64,000 nucleotides of DNA from Topomyia yanbarensis (lineage: Eukaryota; Arthropoda; Insecta; Diptera; Culicidae), in NCBI RefSeq assembly GCF_030247195.1, contig NC_080672.1:247117209-247181208 (forward strand). The letters run 5' to 3'. A model generated the notes under the pieces. The model saw nothing but the letters and a program-made list of their open reading frames with translations, was not told the origin of the DNA and made no database searches. The first letter of the stretch is position 1, and each line of letters begins with the position of its first letter. The position numbers and the translations under genes were made by a program. Shown in pieces: positions 46,171 to 57,359 of the stretch.

Positions 46171-46915
46171 TGTTACAATCAATTTTACTGTTGCGTTGTG
46201 ATGATGATTTTGGCGGATTGCACACTGACTTCATCATGTTTGACTGCTGATTATCTATCTTAGGCAATGGTAAGTAGGAATTCCAATCCGACCCATATTC
46301 AAACCTCAACAGCATGATAGCCATCATTGCCGGCCGCCCCCATTTCCATCGTTCACGGGGAAGGATAAGGGATAAGGTAGACGGGAAGTATTGATGCTCC
46401 ACCTACATAACGGCAGGACGACGGTTCATCAGACTTTTCCATGGGTGTCGCGGAGTTGGTAGTTTGGAAGGGTATAAGGTCTAGGATTCGCTCCAAGCAA
46501 GCGATGCGACCTGTAAAGCATATTTTATTAAGTAGTTGTTTAGTTAGTCTTCGAGTACACGATCACTCGCAAAAGAAAGAAAAGATCTTGTTTAGTTTTG
46601 GTTCTTTTTAAACTCTGGGCAGTCGGCTACCGAGAGTACCCTGTGGTCCCAAAATAATGCAATTTCAACTCCACACAGCCGACCGTGGGAGTATTGCCTA
46701 GAAAAGTTAATCTTATCTGCGTAATGGGCCGGATCACTATTTATTGCAACAGTATTTAGACAGAATTCGCTACTTCTTCTCCACGATATATTTATTGGGT
46801 TGAAAACTACCGAGTGATAACACATTATACAGGCAAAGATAAAGCGTGATGTTATAAATTAACGAAAGTATTTCTTATTTTCCATATCGGATTTGTTACA
46901 ATCAATTTTACTGTT
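46171..46915 (-). mobile_element. 701-bp insertion with 22-bp TSD
   Basis: The insertion is 46193-46893. TGTTACAATC plus AATTTTACTGTT stands at 46171-46192 and again at 46894-46915. A long TSD without inverted ends suggests LINE-type retroposition. Read on the minus strand it ends in a GC-richer block with 'gggggcggccggcaatgatgg' and a 'atcatcatcac' tail, resembling a LINE 3' end. Family unknown. Second copy at 50189-50933. Confidence 0.7.
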
Positions 46916-47029
46916 CAGCAAAAACCTGATACAGTAAATTAACATTAATTTTTACTGTTTTCGAGAAAAAAAATGCATGGAGAAAATACATTTCTTTAAT
47001 GTTAGGATCCATAACCACTCCCCTTTTTA

Positions 47030-47170
47030 CATTTCTTACAAAAGAAATGTATAGGATTCGCTCACACTTTGAAAACTTTTTCCAAGGCCAGGAGGGCCGA
47101 GTATCATACAGAAATCGACTCAGCTCGACAAATTGGGACAATGTCTGTATGTGTGTGTGTGTTTTAGTAT
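47030..47170 (+). repeat. Microsatellite core repeat, second family
   Basis: 'catttcttacaaaagaaatg', 'ggattcgctcacac', the core 'ggccaggagggccgagtat', 'tcgactcagctcgacaa', 'gggacaatgtctg' and a TG microsatellite. It shares its core with the modular family but has a different head. Duplicate copy at 51048-51188. Confidence 0.7.
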
Positions 47171-47195
47171 AGTAAGGTTTAAAAAGCTTCAAAAG

Positions 47196-47208
47196 AAAAA
47201 AAAAAAAA
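47196..47208. repeat. 13-A spacer between tandem copies
   Basis: A run of 13 A separates the last base of copy 1 (…cttcaaaag) from the first base of copy 2 (gaacacc…). It is absent from both outer borders. Confidence 0.9.
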
Positions 47209-50200
47209 GAACACCACCTTGTAGAGACAAGTAACGTGGCATATCTAACTCAGTGTACCTCAAAAAGGAGTTTGTCATAAGATAGCAGGACAGCGATGAT
47301 ATGCTGCTTCAGTCTTTTTCAATACAGTTGACGTTGAAGATATGTAGTAGAACCGTATGACCTTTCTCATATTGCGCACTTCCCACCAACCTGGAGTCCG
47401 CACTTTCGAAGTGCGAGTGATCAAACTGCTACTGAAAACTGCGAGCTATCAAATCACATGTATTTCAAGTGATAGAGATGGTACTTTCGTAGACAGACCA
47501 GTCGAACTAACCAGTCTATGAGAAGAATGCAATAGAAGAATAGTAAGTGCGCAGTGTGGTTAGAATCCAGTTTTTAGTGCCACAAGCAATATATAAAGGT
47601 TATATAATCTAAACTGACTAGAAAAATAATACATTTTTGAAAACTCAATCGACCCACCCCTGAGTCGATTCTTAGTCTCACCAGGAGTAGTTGCTCCAAA
47701 TTATAAGGAAATCGGACGTCTAGCTACTGGACCAACGTGCCTGAAGTTTGTATGGGATCTTTCAACAATTTACACGGCGAAAACCCACTAGCGCACATTT
47801 TCGTCTCTAGGTGGCACAGTATGCATCGTATTATCACTGTAAGTGAAAATATGAAAGATAATTTAATGGTTTAAAACTTTGTCGAAAACTCCTAGTCAAT
47901 CCGGCTTTGTTAAAAGAAGTTATAAAACTTTTAACAAAGTGATGCCTGAGTCAGTTTTGCATGGGACCTAGCAGTGGATGGTTGTCTATCGGTACTCGAT
48001 AACCACCAACTGTACATTTTTGTGAGATAATAGTTAGATTTAGCTGAATAGTATGTTCAGAAGAATTATAGTACATGATACGAGTTATGTTTTGGTTAGA
48101 AAATTTTAGTTCAAACTGTGACCGCATAGAAGGCGCCAACACTATTTTTTTCATAGAATATCGAGGTTAAGACGTCGGGAAACTCTAAGCATGCTCTTAT
48201 GACCCTATTTCACGCATTTCTAAACTTTCTTCCTTCAACTTCTTACTCTTACTTGAGTACTATGGCTCTTAATATTGAAAAATATTTCACACCATATAGT
48301 GCCTTGCTAATTAAATGTCGTTGCAACATAAAAAATGACTTATTCTTAGTCATTCATAAAAAAGGAAACAAAAACTTCTTAACGTCGCCCAACACATATA
48401 ACCTTATGAAGAAAGCTACACACTGGCACGACGAGTGAAAAAAACCCAGTTCCCTTAGTTTGAATAAAATGATCTCAAAATTATACTATAATCGGTTGAA
48501 AATAGATTTTTAGCATGTAGTTGAAATACTACCGCGCGCATACAGACATTTCATTGAATATTTGTCCTTTTTTGCCTTTCTCAATAGAAAGGTATTGCAA
48601 TTGCTCTGAAAACCGACTTTTTACGGAGGCCCGGAGGGCCGAGTGACATATACCATTCGATTCAGTTCGTCGAGTTCGGCAAATGTCTGTGTGTGTATGT
48701 ATGTGCGTATGTATGTATGTGTGTGTATGTGACCAAAAATGTCACTCATTTTTCTCAGAGATGGCTGAACCGATTTTGACAAACTTAGTCTCAAATGAAA
48801 GGTGCAACGTTCCCATAGGCTGCTATTGAATTTCTAATGGATCCGACTTCCGGTTCCGGAATTACAGGGTGATGAGTACGAACACGCAGAAAATGTCGAT
48901 TTTAATAAATTCTGCAATGAATGTATAAAGGTGAAATTTTTTCCAAAATATGACCACAACTGCTTCGATTTGTAGTATTAGGTCACTAACATCCATTCAA
49001 AGTCTATTTGGCCACATTGGCCACCATCATCGGTTCCGGAAACCCCGGCGGAAGTATCTAAATTCAGAATAACCGTTACATCTGTTTCTCGGAGATGGCT
49101 AGACCGATTCGACTAAACTTGGCCTCAAATGAAAGGTATTGCGTCCCCGTAAATGGCTATTTATCACAAGAATTACACGACCGATTGAAGTAATTTTGAG
49201 TTATTTGGTTAGAAGAATGACTGTATTAAACTGTATATTTGAGTTTTTCTTGCAGAAATCATTGACATTTGTTCTACATCAAAAAACCCAATTGAAAAAT
49301 TTAATGCCATGTCAGTAATTAAACTTCATACCTATTACGATTGTTGAGATGGTCTCCCGTGTGTTACTTATCATAAATCTGACTCAGAATGTTGTGTAGT
49401 TTCATTATATATACCTAGGTGTCATCTTGCGCATTTGCGTATTTGTGAAAATACCCATAAAGAGACGCCCTGCAGCTCATAAAACTTCTTTCAAATTGTT
49501 TGCTTAAACAACATCATATTACTGAAAAATATAATGATTTTTACTAGTTTTCTCAACTATTTCTGCTACCCTATGTGATTAGGGTGTATATTAACCCTTT
49601 ACCGACCAACGCCATCGAAAGAGTTTACATAAAAATAGTCGAAAAAAGAGTTATGGAATTTCAAAACTGATAGCTGAGATGGATTCAGCGACCCAAAATA
49701 AGTTAAAAACCCAAGTTTTAGCTACATATACCAATTTTTATAATTTTGTCACAATTTTGTATGGAGAGGTGCCACTGTGTGCTATGTTGATTGCATAGTG
49801 ATCTGCGTATTAATATACCATTGCCAGTTTGATACTCACAGTTACAAGGAGCGTTGAATGCAAGAAGACAAACGGTTCATCTTAGAAAAAATTACCTTTG
49901 AAGTTAACCTACGCATTACATTTTGAGAAATATTATTATTATGATCATTCAAAAAACTTCACGTTTTCAGAATCCTGGAATTATGTAGATGTGTTTTCAT
50001 TTCCCGATATTCAAAACACATTACATGTAAACCAATCCTCTTCATGTAACAGTCTCATTTTTACCCGGATAGAATTTTACAGTAGCATTTACCCTACAAA
50101 TAATCGTAAAACAATAAATATTATAGTTATTACTGTTTCAACATTGTTTGACGCAGAGATCTCGCAGTAGATTTACAGTAAAATTTCATGTTACAATCAA

Positions 50201-51213
50201 TTTTACTGTTGCGTTGTGATGATGATTTTGGCGGATTGCACACTGACTTCATCATGTTTGACTGCTGATTATCTATCTTAGGCAATGGTAAGTAGGAATT
50301 CCAATCCGACCCATATTCAAACCTCAACAGCATGATAGCCATCATTGCCGGCCGCCCCCATTTCCATCGTTCACGGGGAAGGATAAGGGATAAGGTAGAC
50401 GGGAAGTATTGATGCTCCACCTACATAACGGCAGGACGACGGTTCATCAGACTTTTCCATGGGTGTCGCGGAGTTGGTAGTTTGGAAGGGTATAAGGTCT
50501 AGGATTCGCTCCAAGCAAGCGATGCGACCTGTAAAGCATATTTTATTAAGTAGTTGTTTAGTTAGTCTTCGAGTACACGATCACTCGCAAAAGAAAGAAA
50601 AGATCTTGTTTAGTTTTGGTTCTTTTTAAACTCTGGGCAGTCGGCTACCGAGAGTACCCTGTGGTCCCAAAATAATGCAATTTCAACTCCACACAGCCGA
50701 CCGTGGGAGTATTGCCTAGAAAAGTTAATCTTATCTGCGTAATGGGCCGGATCACTATTTATTGCAACAGTATTTAGACAGAATTCGCTACTTCTTCTCC
50801 ACGATATATTTATTGGGTTGAAAACTACCGAGTGATAACACATTATACAGGCAAAGATAAAGCGTGATGTTATAAATTAACGAAAGTATTTCTTATTTTC
50901 CATATCGGATTTGTTACAATCAATTTTACTGTTCAGCAAAAACCTGATACAGTAAATTAACATTAATTTTTACTGTTTTCGAGAAAAAAAATGCATGGAG
51001 AAAATACATTTCTTTAATGTTAGGATCCATAACCACTCCCCTTTTTACATTTCTTACAAAAGAAATGTATAGGATTCGCTCACACTTTGAAAACTTTTTC
51101 CAAGGCCAGGAGGGCCGAGTATCATACAGAAATCGACTCAGCTCGACAAATTGGGACAATGTCTGTATGTGTGTGTGTGTTTTAGTATAGTAAGGTTTAA
51201 AAAGCTTCAAAAG
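47209..51213. repeat. 4,005-bp tandem duplication unit, copy 2
   Basis: Matches 43191-47195 with a constant 4,018-bp offset; contents are the same as in copy 1. The right border is followed by unique sequence 'catggcctgtag'. Confidence 0.9.
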
Positions 51214-51429
51214 CATGGCCTGTAGTGTATTGGCACTGTGTGGGACTCACGACTCACGTTCATGCCTAACTACTAAAAACATTCCGTACTTTTTATGCAC
51301 TTCTTCCCCACGTAACTACGTCATCGTATTACTTCGTGGGGGAGGGGGGTCGTTGCGCTTTCGTCGCACCTCTTTCTTCTGCTCTATCTCGGAGCCTCAC
51401 TTGGTTCATGGAGCTTTGATTTAGCTCTT

Positions 51430-52270
51430 GACTCTTCTCTTGATTCTTGGCTCCATCTATTTCGTCGCTGTTTAGCTGATTCATTGAGCCAATTAGCTCA
51501 CTTTTCCGAGAGTCATTCAGCTCCTGGCATTATCACGATCTACTTGGATAGTCCCCAACGGTGAACTCACCCTATTCCGACCGATAGTGCCCCAACGGAG
51601 AAATTTTCCCCGACGACGATACCCGCTTCCTTGAGCCATTTAGCTCCTAGCTTTATCGATATTAACTCGGATATTATCCTACTCCGACTGAGAGTTCCCC
51701 GGCAACGGAATTTCGCTCGGTACCTGTATTTGTTTCGTGAGCCAATTAGCTCCCCTTTTCGTCACGATTTTGTCGGGTAGTCCACTGCGGCGAATCTACC
51801 CTACCGTGAATTCCCTGACGATAGATTGTTCCCGACGCCGATGTACCTTTCTGTGCGCCATTTAGCTCCCCGCATAGTCTACTCGGTCTAGTCCCCGGCG
51901 GTGGACCTAGCCTACTCGATGGGCCAGCCAGTAGGTGCTGAGGTCCATCCAGTTATTCCGGGTGGAGTATAGCTTCCGGTTCACTGGCGCCCCAACGACC
52001 CACTGCTAGCTATTCGACACGGTCTACTCGGTCTAATCCCCGACGGTGGATCTAGCCTACTCACGAGCTACCCGGTAGGGTGTCGAGGTCGGTCCGGCGA
52101 TTCTGTTGAAGCCTGACGTCCGGTTCACTGGCGTCCCGACGACCCAAACTCGGTGCTATATCGCGTACTACTCAACTGGTCCCCGGCGATGGACCTAGTC
52201 TACACCATCGAAGAATTCCCCGGCGGCGGAATTTCTCCCGAAACCCGATTTGTGGTTTCCCGGCGGCATT
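51430..52270 (-). repeat. R1-like LINE 3' region built of two tandem repeat types
   Basis: Type 1: 'gagccaattagctc'-like motifs at 51486, 51633, 51739 and 51855 head units of 106-147 bp. Type 2: 'gtctactcggtcta' plus 'ggtggacctagcctactcg' recurs at about 51884, 52021 and 52160 (137-140 bp apart), with 'ccggttcactggcg' in each of the first two. The stretch is GC-rich and directly follows the ORF end on the minus strand. Confidence 0.65.
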
Positions 52271-54594
52271 CTAGCTGATGGCACTATTCTGTTGGTCCCT
52301 TCGCCACTTCCTCCGCAGCACGGAGAGCATACTCGTAACCACTCTGTTGACAGCGCCCCAGATACGCTCGTCGCGGCACATTTCTTCGACGATATTGTCC
52401 ACTGTCACACCAGACATACACCTTCGGACTTCCTCGAATCTAGGGCATTCGAAGACCACGTATTCCGGTGTCTCTTGCACGTTCGCACACTCCGGGCAAA
52501 GGGGCGACGAAGCGTGTCCAAACCGATGCAGGTACTTCCGGAAGCATCCGTGCCCTAACAAAAACTGCGTCAAATGAAAGTTCACCTCTCCAGGTTTCCT
52601 ATGTACCCAAGGAGACACATTTGGGATAAGTCGGTGGGTCCACCTTCCTTTTTCAGCGTTATCCCACTCTTGCTGCCACTTAGCCAACGAGTCCGCTCGG
52701 ACCAGTCTCCTTGCATTACGTGCATTTCATCGCTGGTAGCATTCCACGTCTTCAGCCAAAGTGATGCAGATGTGAATCATCCCGGCAATTACGCATACCG
52801 CCTCCTACGATATCGTTCTGTACGCACTCGCGACACAAACAGCCATTAGGCAAAACGTGCTTGTCAACTTCGCCCGGGTCCGCTTTGAGTTCAGCGCAGC
52901 TGCCTAGGCCGGTACGCCATACCTCAGTATTGATGATGAGACACCCTCCAGGAGACGTCTCGTGCTGCCTCTTGCTCCTCCATGATTCGGCATGATCCTT
53001 GCCAATGCGTTAGTTGTCCTCGCAGCCTTATCACATACATAGTCGACATGGCTGTTGTAATTTAACTGATCGTCGACCATCACACCCAGGTGCTTCAGCA
53101 CGCGCATCGATGAGATGGATTGTGCCCCGACGCTGATCTCGACACGTTGAATTTTTTTACAGTTGTTGACCAGCACTACCTCGGTCTTGTGGTGAGCCAG
53201 CTGCAACTTGACATCAGCCATCCAGGTTTCCACGATGCCTATTGTCTGTGCCGTCAGCATCTCCACCTCCTTAAGGGTCTCGCCGTTATCGTCAGGACAA
53301 CATCATCTGCAAAGCCGACGATCTCCACTTCCCTGGGCAGTTCCAGTGTTAACACTCCGTTGTACATAATATTCCAGAACGTTGGGCCGAGTGTGGATCC
53401 CTGAGGTACTCCCGCCGTGACCCTGATCGACCTCTGCCCCATGTTTGTTTCGTAGACCAGTACTCCAGTAGATAGACCGGAACCCGCATTCTGTGCAGCG
53501 CTACGGCGATGACCCCCAGCTAGCACTGTTGAACGCGTTCTTCACGGCGATCGTAACCACGGCGAAGTAGCGATTTCCTCTTCTCTTTTGCTTCGACGCT
53601 TTCTCCGCGCTCTCGATGACTGTGCGGATGGCGTCCACCGTCGATATCCCTTTCCGGAACCCGAACTGCTTCCGCGATAGTCCGTTCTAACTTTCAGTGT
53701 AGGTCGTCAGCCTGCTGAGGATGACCCTTTCCAGAAGTTTATCAAGAGTATCCAGCAGGCATATAGGCCGATAAGATGCTGGATCTCCTGTTGGTTTCCC
53801 TGGTTTTGACAGCAACACCAGCTTCTGGATCATCCATCTATCCGGGAAGTAGCCGTCGTCCAGGCATTTCTGTAGGACTATCCTGAATATGTCTGGAAAT
53901 GCCCGGATCGCGGTCTTCAGTGCCACGTTGTGGATACCACCCGGTCCGAGAGCTTTCTTCGCCTTCAGTCCTTTTGCCACTATAAGGAGCTCGTCGTTGG
54001 AAACTCGATTGTCACCAGCATTTCCACCGTCTGCATCAACGTACGGTATAGGTGGCCATGCGATTGGGTCGTGCTTCGGGAAAAGATCCTCCATGATAAT
54101 TTTCAGTTTGTCAGCGCACATTTCGACTGGCGTCATTGGACCCTTGATCCTGGCCATAACGACATGGTAAGGATTTTCCCAGAGGTTAGTGTCTACTTCT
54201 CTGCACAGCTCCTTGTAGCAGGTGGACTTGCATAGCAGTATCTCGCGTTTAAAAACGGCCCTGGCCGCTCGGAATGTTACCTTACACTCTTCTTTGACTG
54301 CCTCAGATCTTGCTCTTTGAACGCGTCTTCTGGTTTTTAGGCATGCCGCCCGGAGGAGGCTGAGCCTTTCGTTCCACCAGTACACCGGTAGTTTCTCGGC
54401 TCCATTTTCCTCGGCATTGTTACATCACATGCCCTCGCTACTGTTTCCGACAGCTCATAGGCGCTCGGAATTGGGGTGACGCTGTCAGCACGAAATGCTT
54501 CCACAAAAATGTCCTTGTCGAAGTCCTTTATTTTCCACTTCCGTTCGCCAGTTCTCACCAAGGAGTTGTTATTCTCAGGTGATGCGATCCTCAA
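52271..54594 (-). pseudogene. R1-clade LINE ORF2 remnant
   Basis: A reverse transcriptase protein in at least five frame pieces, read right to left. 54337-54594 and 53687-54385 form the linker and RT start, with AKKALGPGGIHNVALKTAI and LVLLSKPGKPTGDPASYRPI. 53254-53526 holds GVPQGSTLGPTFWNIMYNGV and the catalytic VGFADDVVL. 52904-53266 is the thumb, with KTEVVLVNNCKK and LKHLGVMVDDQLNYNSHVDY. 52271-52687 is the C-terminus, with WTHRLIPNVSPWVHRKPGEV and a CPEC...ETPEYVVFECPRFEE Cys segment. These blocks are typical of the R1 clade. Several shifts and a gap at 53527-53686 show it is dead; the endonuclease is lost by 5' truncation near 54600. Confidence 0.85.
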
Positions 54595-54910
54595 AAACGC
54601 TGATCAGCCATGTTGGTTTTAGAAACGACAGCTAACAACATTGTTTACTATTTCTCTCCATATGTTTGCTTAGATTTCAGGCGGTAAACAAAGTTGTTCG
54701 CTGTCATTATGTTGTTTACTTTCTGGAATATGGATAATTTTGTCAAAACACAAAGGGTTTACAGCAAATAACTTTCGAACAATGCAAAGCAATTAAATCA
54801 TTCTAAAACAAGCTCAGAGCAAGAAATATTGAAAATCGTAATAATGAAATGCCGAAGCGAATGAAATTTGTATTCATAAATGATAGGAATTTGATTGAGT
54901 ACTACATGAA

Positions 54911-56768
54911 GTGTTCACGGTGTATTTATTAGAACAATTTTATGCAAAAAAATTCAGCATCTCTGAAACTTCGGAATATGAAAGAATGGGCTTTCTCCTT
55001 TCATTTGAAACTAAGATCAAAATAATCCGTCGGGGGGTCTAGAGCAACTTTTTTTTGAAGTTTTTTTTTCGTAACGATATAGGTTTTACTACTTAAGCTA
55101 GTTCATATTCCAGTCCCTAGATGGTGCTTTATACATTCGAACAACACTAAAAGTGAGAATTTGATAGAAAACTTAATTGTCTACAAGTTTGTTGACCACT
55201 AAAATTGATCTGAAATTATCCGGAAAAGTTGCTTAAGATTTTAACAAAGTTATATCTAAGATAGTTTCACACGAGGCCTAGTGGTTTGAAAATATGTTTT
55301 CTCGCACTTATTACATTACCAAAAAGAATTAATATAATAGGCTTAGTGGCATGAAAATATTAGACGGGATTCATTACGTTGACAATTCTAATTGACCTTC
55401 TGAAAATTAGGATGTTTGACAGAGTCAGAAAACTATTTGTGCTTTTGGTTTGTAATCTTTCCCGATAGTTTCGAAGGAACTACCATTCATTGGAAGGTAT
55501 TGCTTGGTTACAAGGGTTTGCTTACATTTATGTTTTAGAAAGGACCATACGTCGTATAATTTAGGTTATGATCGCTTAAGTCAGCTATTATATTTCCGAT
55601 CAAGACGAAATGTTGGGACACACCGTTTCTAGTTTAATGCAAACCACAGCAGTAACTGTCCAAATTATTGTTTAGCGTGAAACGATTTATTCAAATTTTC
55701 TCCGCATAGCATATTGTGGCAGTTGGATTTTACGGCCATTTCCTATCAATTATGCGAGATATCGTTACTAGATTGATCCTAGATTATGCGAAATGTATTA
55801 CTTTTGAAAACAAAATATGATATGAGTACAACAAAAACCTTATATACATAGAAGTCCTCGAATATATCCCAAAAAAAATTATCTTGATCCAAAGACTCAA
55901 AGTTTTTTGTTAACTGTTTGTCACATTGAGTTAATTTTGCAAACGGATAATCAGCGCTTTTAACCATGCGTTGCAATGAAATCCGCGAAATAGTGCAATG
56001 GTGCGTTAAAAGTTTCATTGAGTTTGTTCGAATATTGATTGAAGTTCAGGACAAGGAAATTTTATACGAAGATGCCAACAGAGTGGGTAAGAATAGTTAT
56101 CAGTCATCCCTGAGAACAATCGAAAAAATGAAAAAGAAGGCATACATCATAGCAAAAGCTGTTTCTGCGGGAGGAATCACTTACCATCATGAACAAGAAT
56201 ATTAATATCATACTAGTTTTGTCAACACTTATCTAAGACTTTTCATGTCAAACATATTAATGGTGTCCTGTATCAGGAAATTATAATTTTCAGCTGAAAG
56301 ATGAGACTTTCCAAGCTCTCAAATTCCGCTGAATTCACTGTTGAACTAAACACAACTATTTGGCAAATAAAAAAAGATCTTGTGAATTAACAAACCACTA
56401 GGTCTTCTGTGAAGCTAACTTAGACTTAGAATTCGTTAAAATATTGAACAACTTATCCGAAAAATTTCAAATTGGTTTTTAGTTGGTAACAAAGTTGTAG
56501 ACAATTAAATAATCTATCAGATTCTCACTTTTAGTGTTGCTCGAATGTCTACAGCACCATCTAGGGGCAGAAATATGAACTAGTTCCATTGTAAAATCTA
56601 TGTTTTCACGAAAAAAAACTTCAAAAAAAAAGTTGCTCTAGACCCCCCGACGGATCATTTTGATTTTGGTTTCAAATGAAAGGGGAAAGCCCATTCTTTC
56701 ATATCCTGAAGTTTCAGAGATGCTGAATTTTTTTGCATAAAGTTGTTAAAAAAAGACACCGTGGTGTT
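54911..56768. mobile_element. Foldback element with ~320-bp arms and 5-bp TSD
   Basis: The element is 54916-56763. CACGGTGT starts each arm, followed by the shared 'tatgcaaaaaaattcagc' block; arms are 54916-55260 and about 56440-56763 inverted. GTGTT lies at 54911-54915 and again at 56764-56768. The 1.2-kb centre has two short frames (55779-56018 minus, 55966-56205 plus), neither with a recognised domain. Confidence 0.8.
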
Positions 56769-56825
56769 AATTATTACTGGATTATTACTTAATTAAAGCA
56801 TTTTTTGGGAAAAACTATATTTTTT

Positions 56826-57345
56826 GCAGGAAAATTTTTTTTCACTGCAACTGACAGAACAAACGAACAAAACACATCAAAGCTTCAAATTTTGAGAAAA
56901 ATCGTTAATTAGGCTTAAAATAAACTTAGAAAATTTGGTGCAAAACGTTTGAATGAAAAAAAAAGTTATTCAGAGAAAATAGGGTGAACGGATAAATAAA
57001 GGACGCATTTTTCACTTAAATTGCTATAACAAACGAATAATATGCACAAGGGTTTCCAAATTCGAAAAAAAATCGTTGATTAAGCTTTAAAATAAACGCT
57101 GAAAATCTGGAGCAGTTTGCGTGAATAGAAAAAAAAGTTATCCAAGAAATAGTAGGGTAAACGTATAAACGACACCACTTTTTTCACTTAATCTGCTATA
57201 ACAAACGAACAAAACGCACTAGGGCTTCGAAATTTCGAGAAACATCGTTGATTAAGTTTTGAAACAAACGCTGAAAATTTGGTGCAGTTTGCGTGAACGC
57301 AAAAAAATTATACTTAAAAACAGGGTGAACGTATTAATGTGGGAC
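56826..57345. repeat. Tandem repeat, about three units of ~176 bp
   Basis: 'ctataacaaacgaa', then 'aatcgttgattaag', 'aaacgctgaaaat' and 'agggtgaacg' recur in the same order, with anchors at about 56855, 57024 and 57203. It ends in 'attaatgtgggacacactg', a transposon-end-like sequence also seen near 31814. Confidence 0.75.
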
Positions 57346-57359
57346 ACACTGTATTCAAA

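Larger units (their letters stand above)
43191..47195. repeat. 4,005-bp tandem duplication unit, copy 1
   Basis: Every feature recurs 4,018 bp to the right with no difference that I could see, including all short frames. The unit holds, in order, a half foldback element (43597-44130), a truncated modular repeat (44550-45145), AT-rich DNA, a 701-bp insertion (46193-46893) and a microsatellite core repeat (47030-47170). No gene is recognised inside. Confidence 0.9.

Noticed and set aside
55779..56205. Transposase in the centre of the 54.9-kb foldback
   Set aside because: The two frames are short (79 codons each), overlap on opposite strands and show no DDE or zinc-finger motifs.
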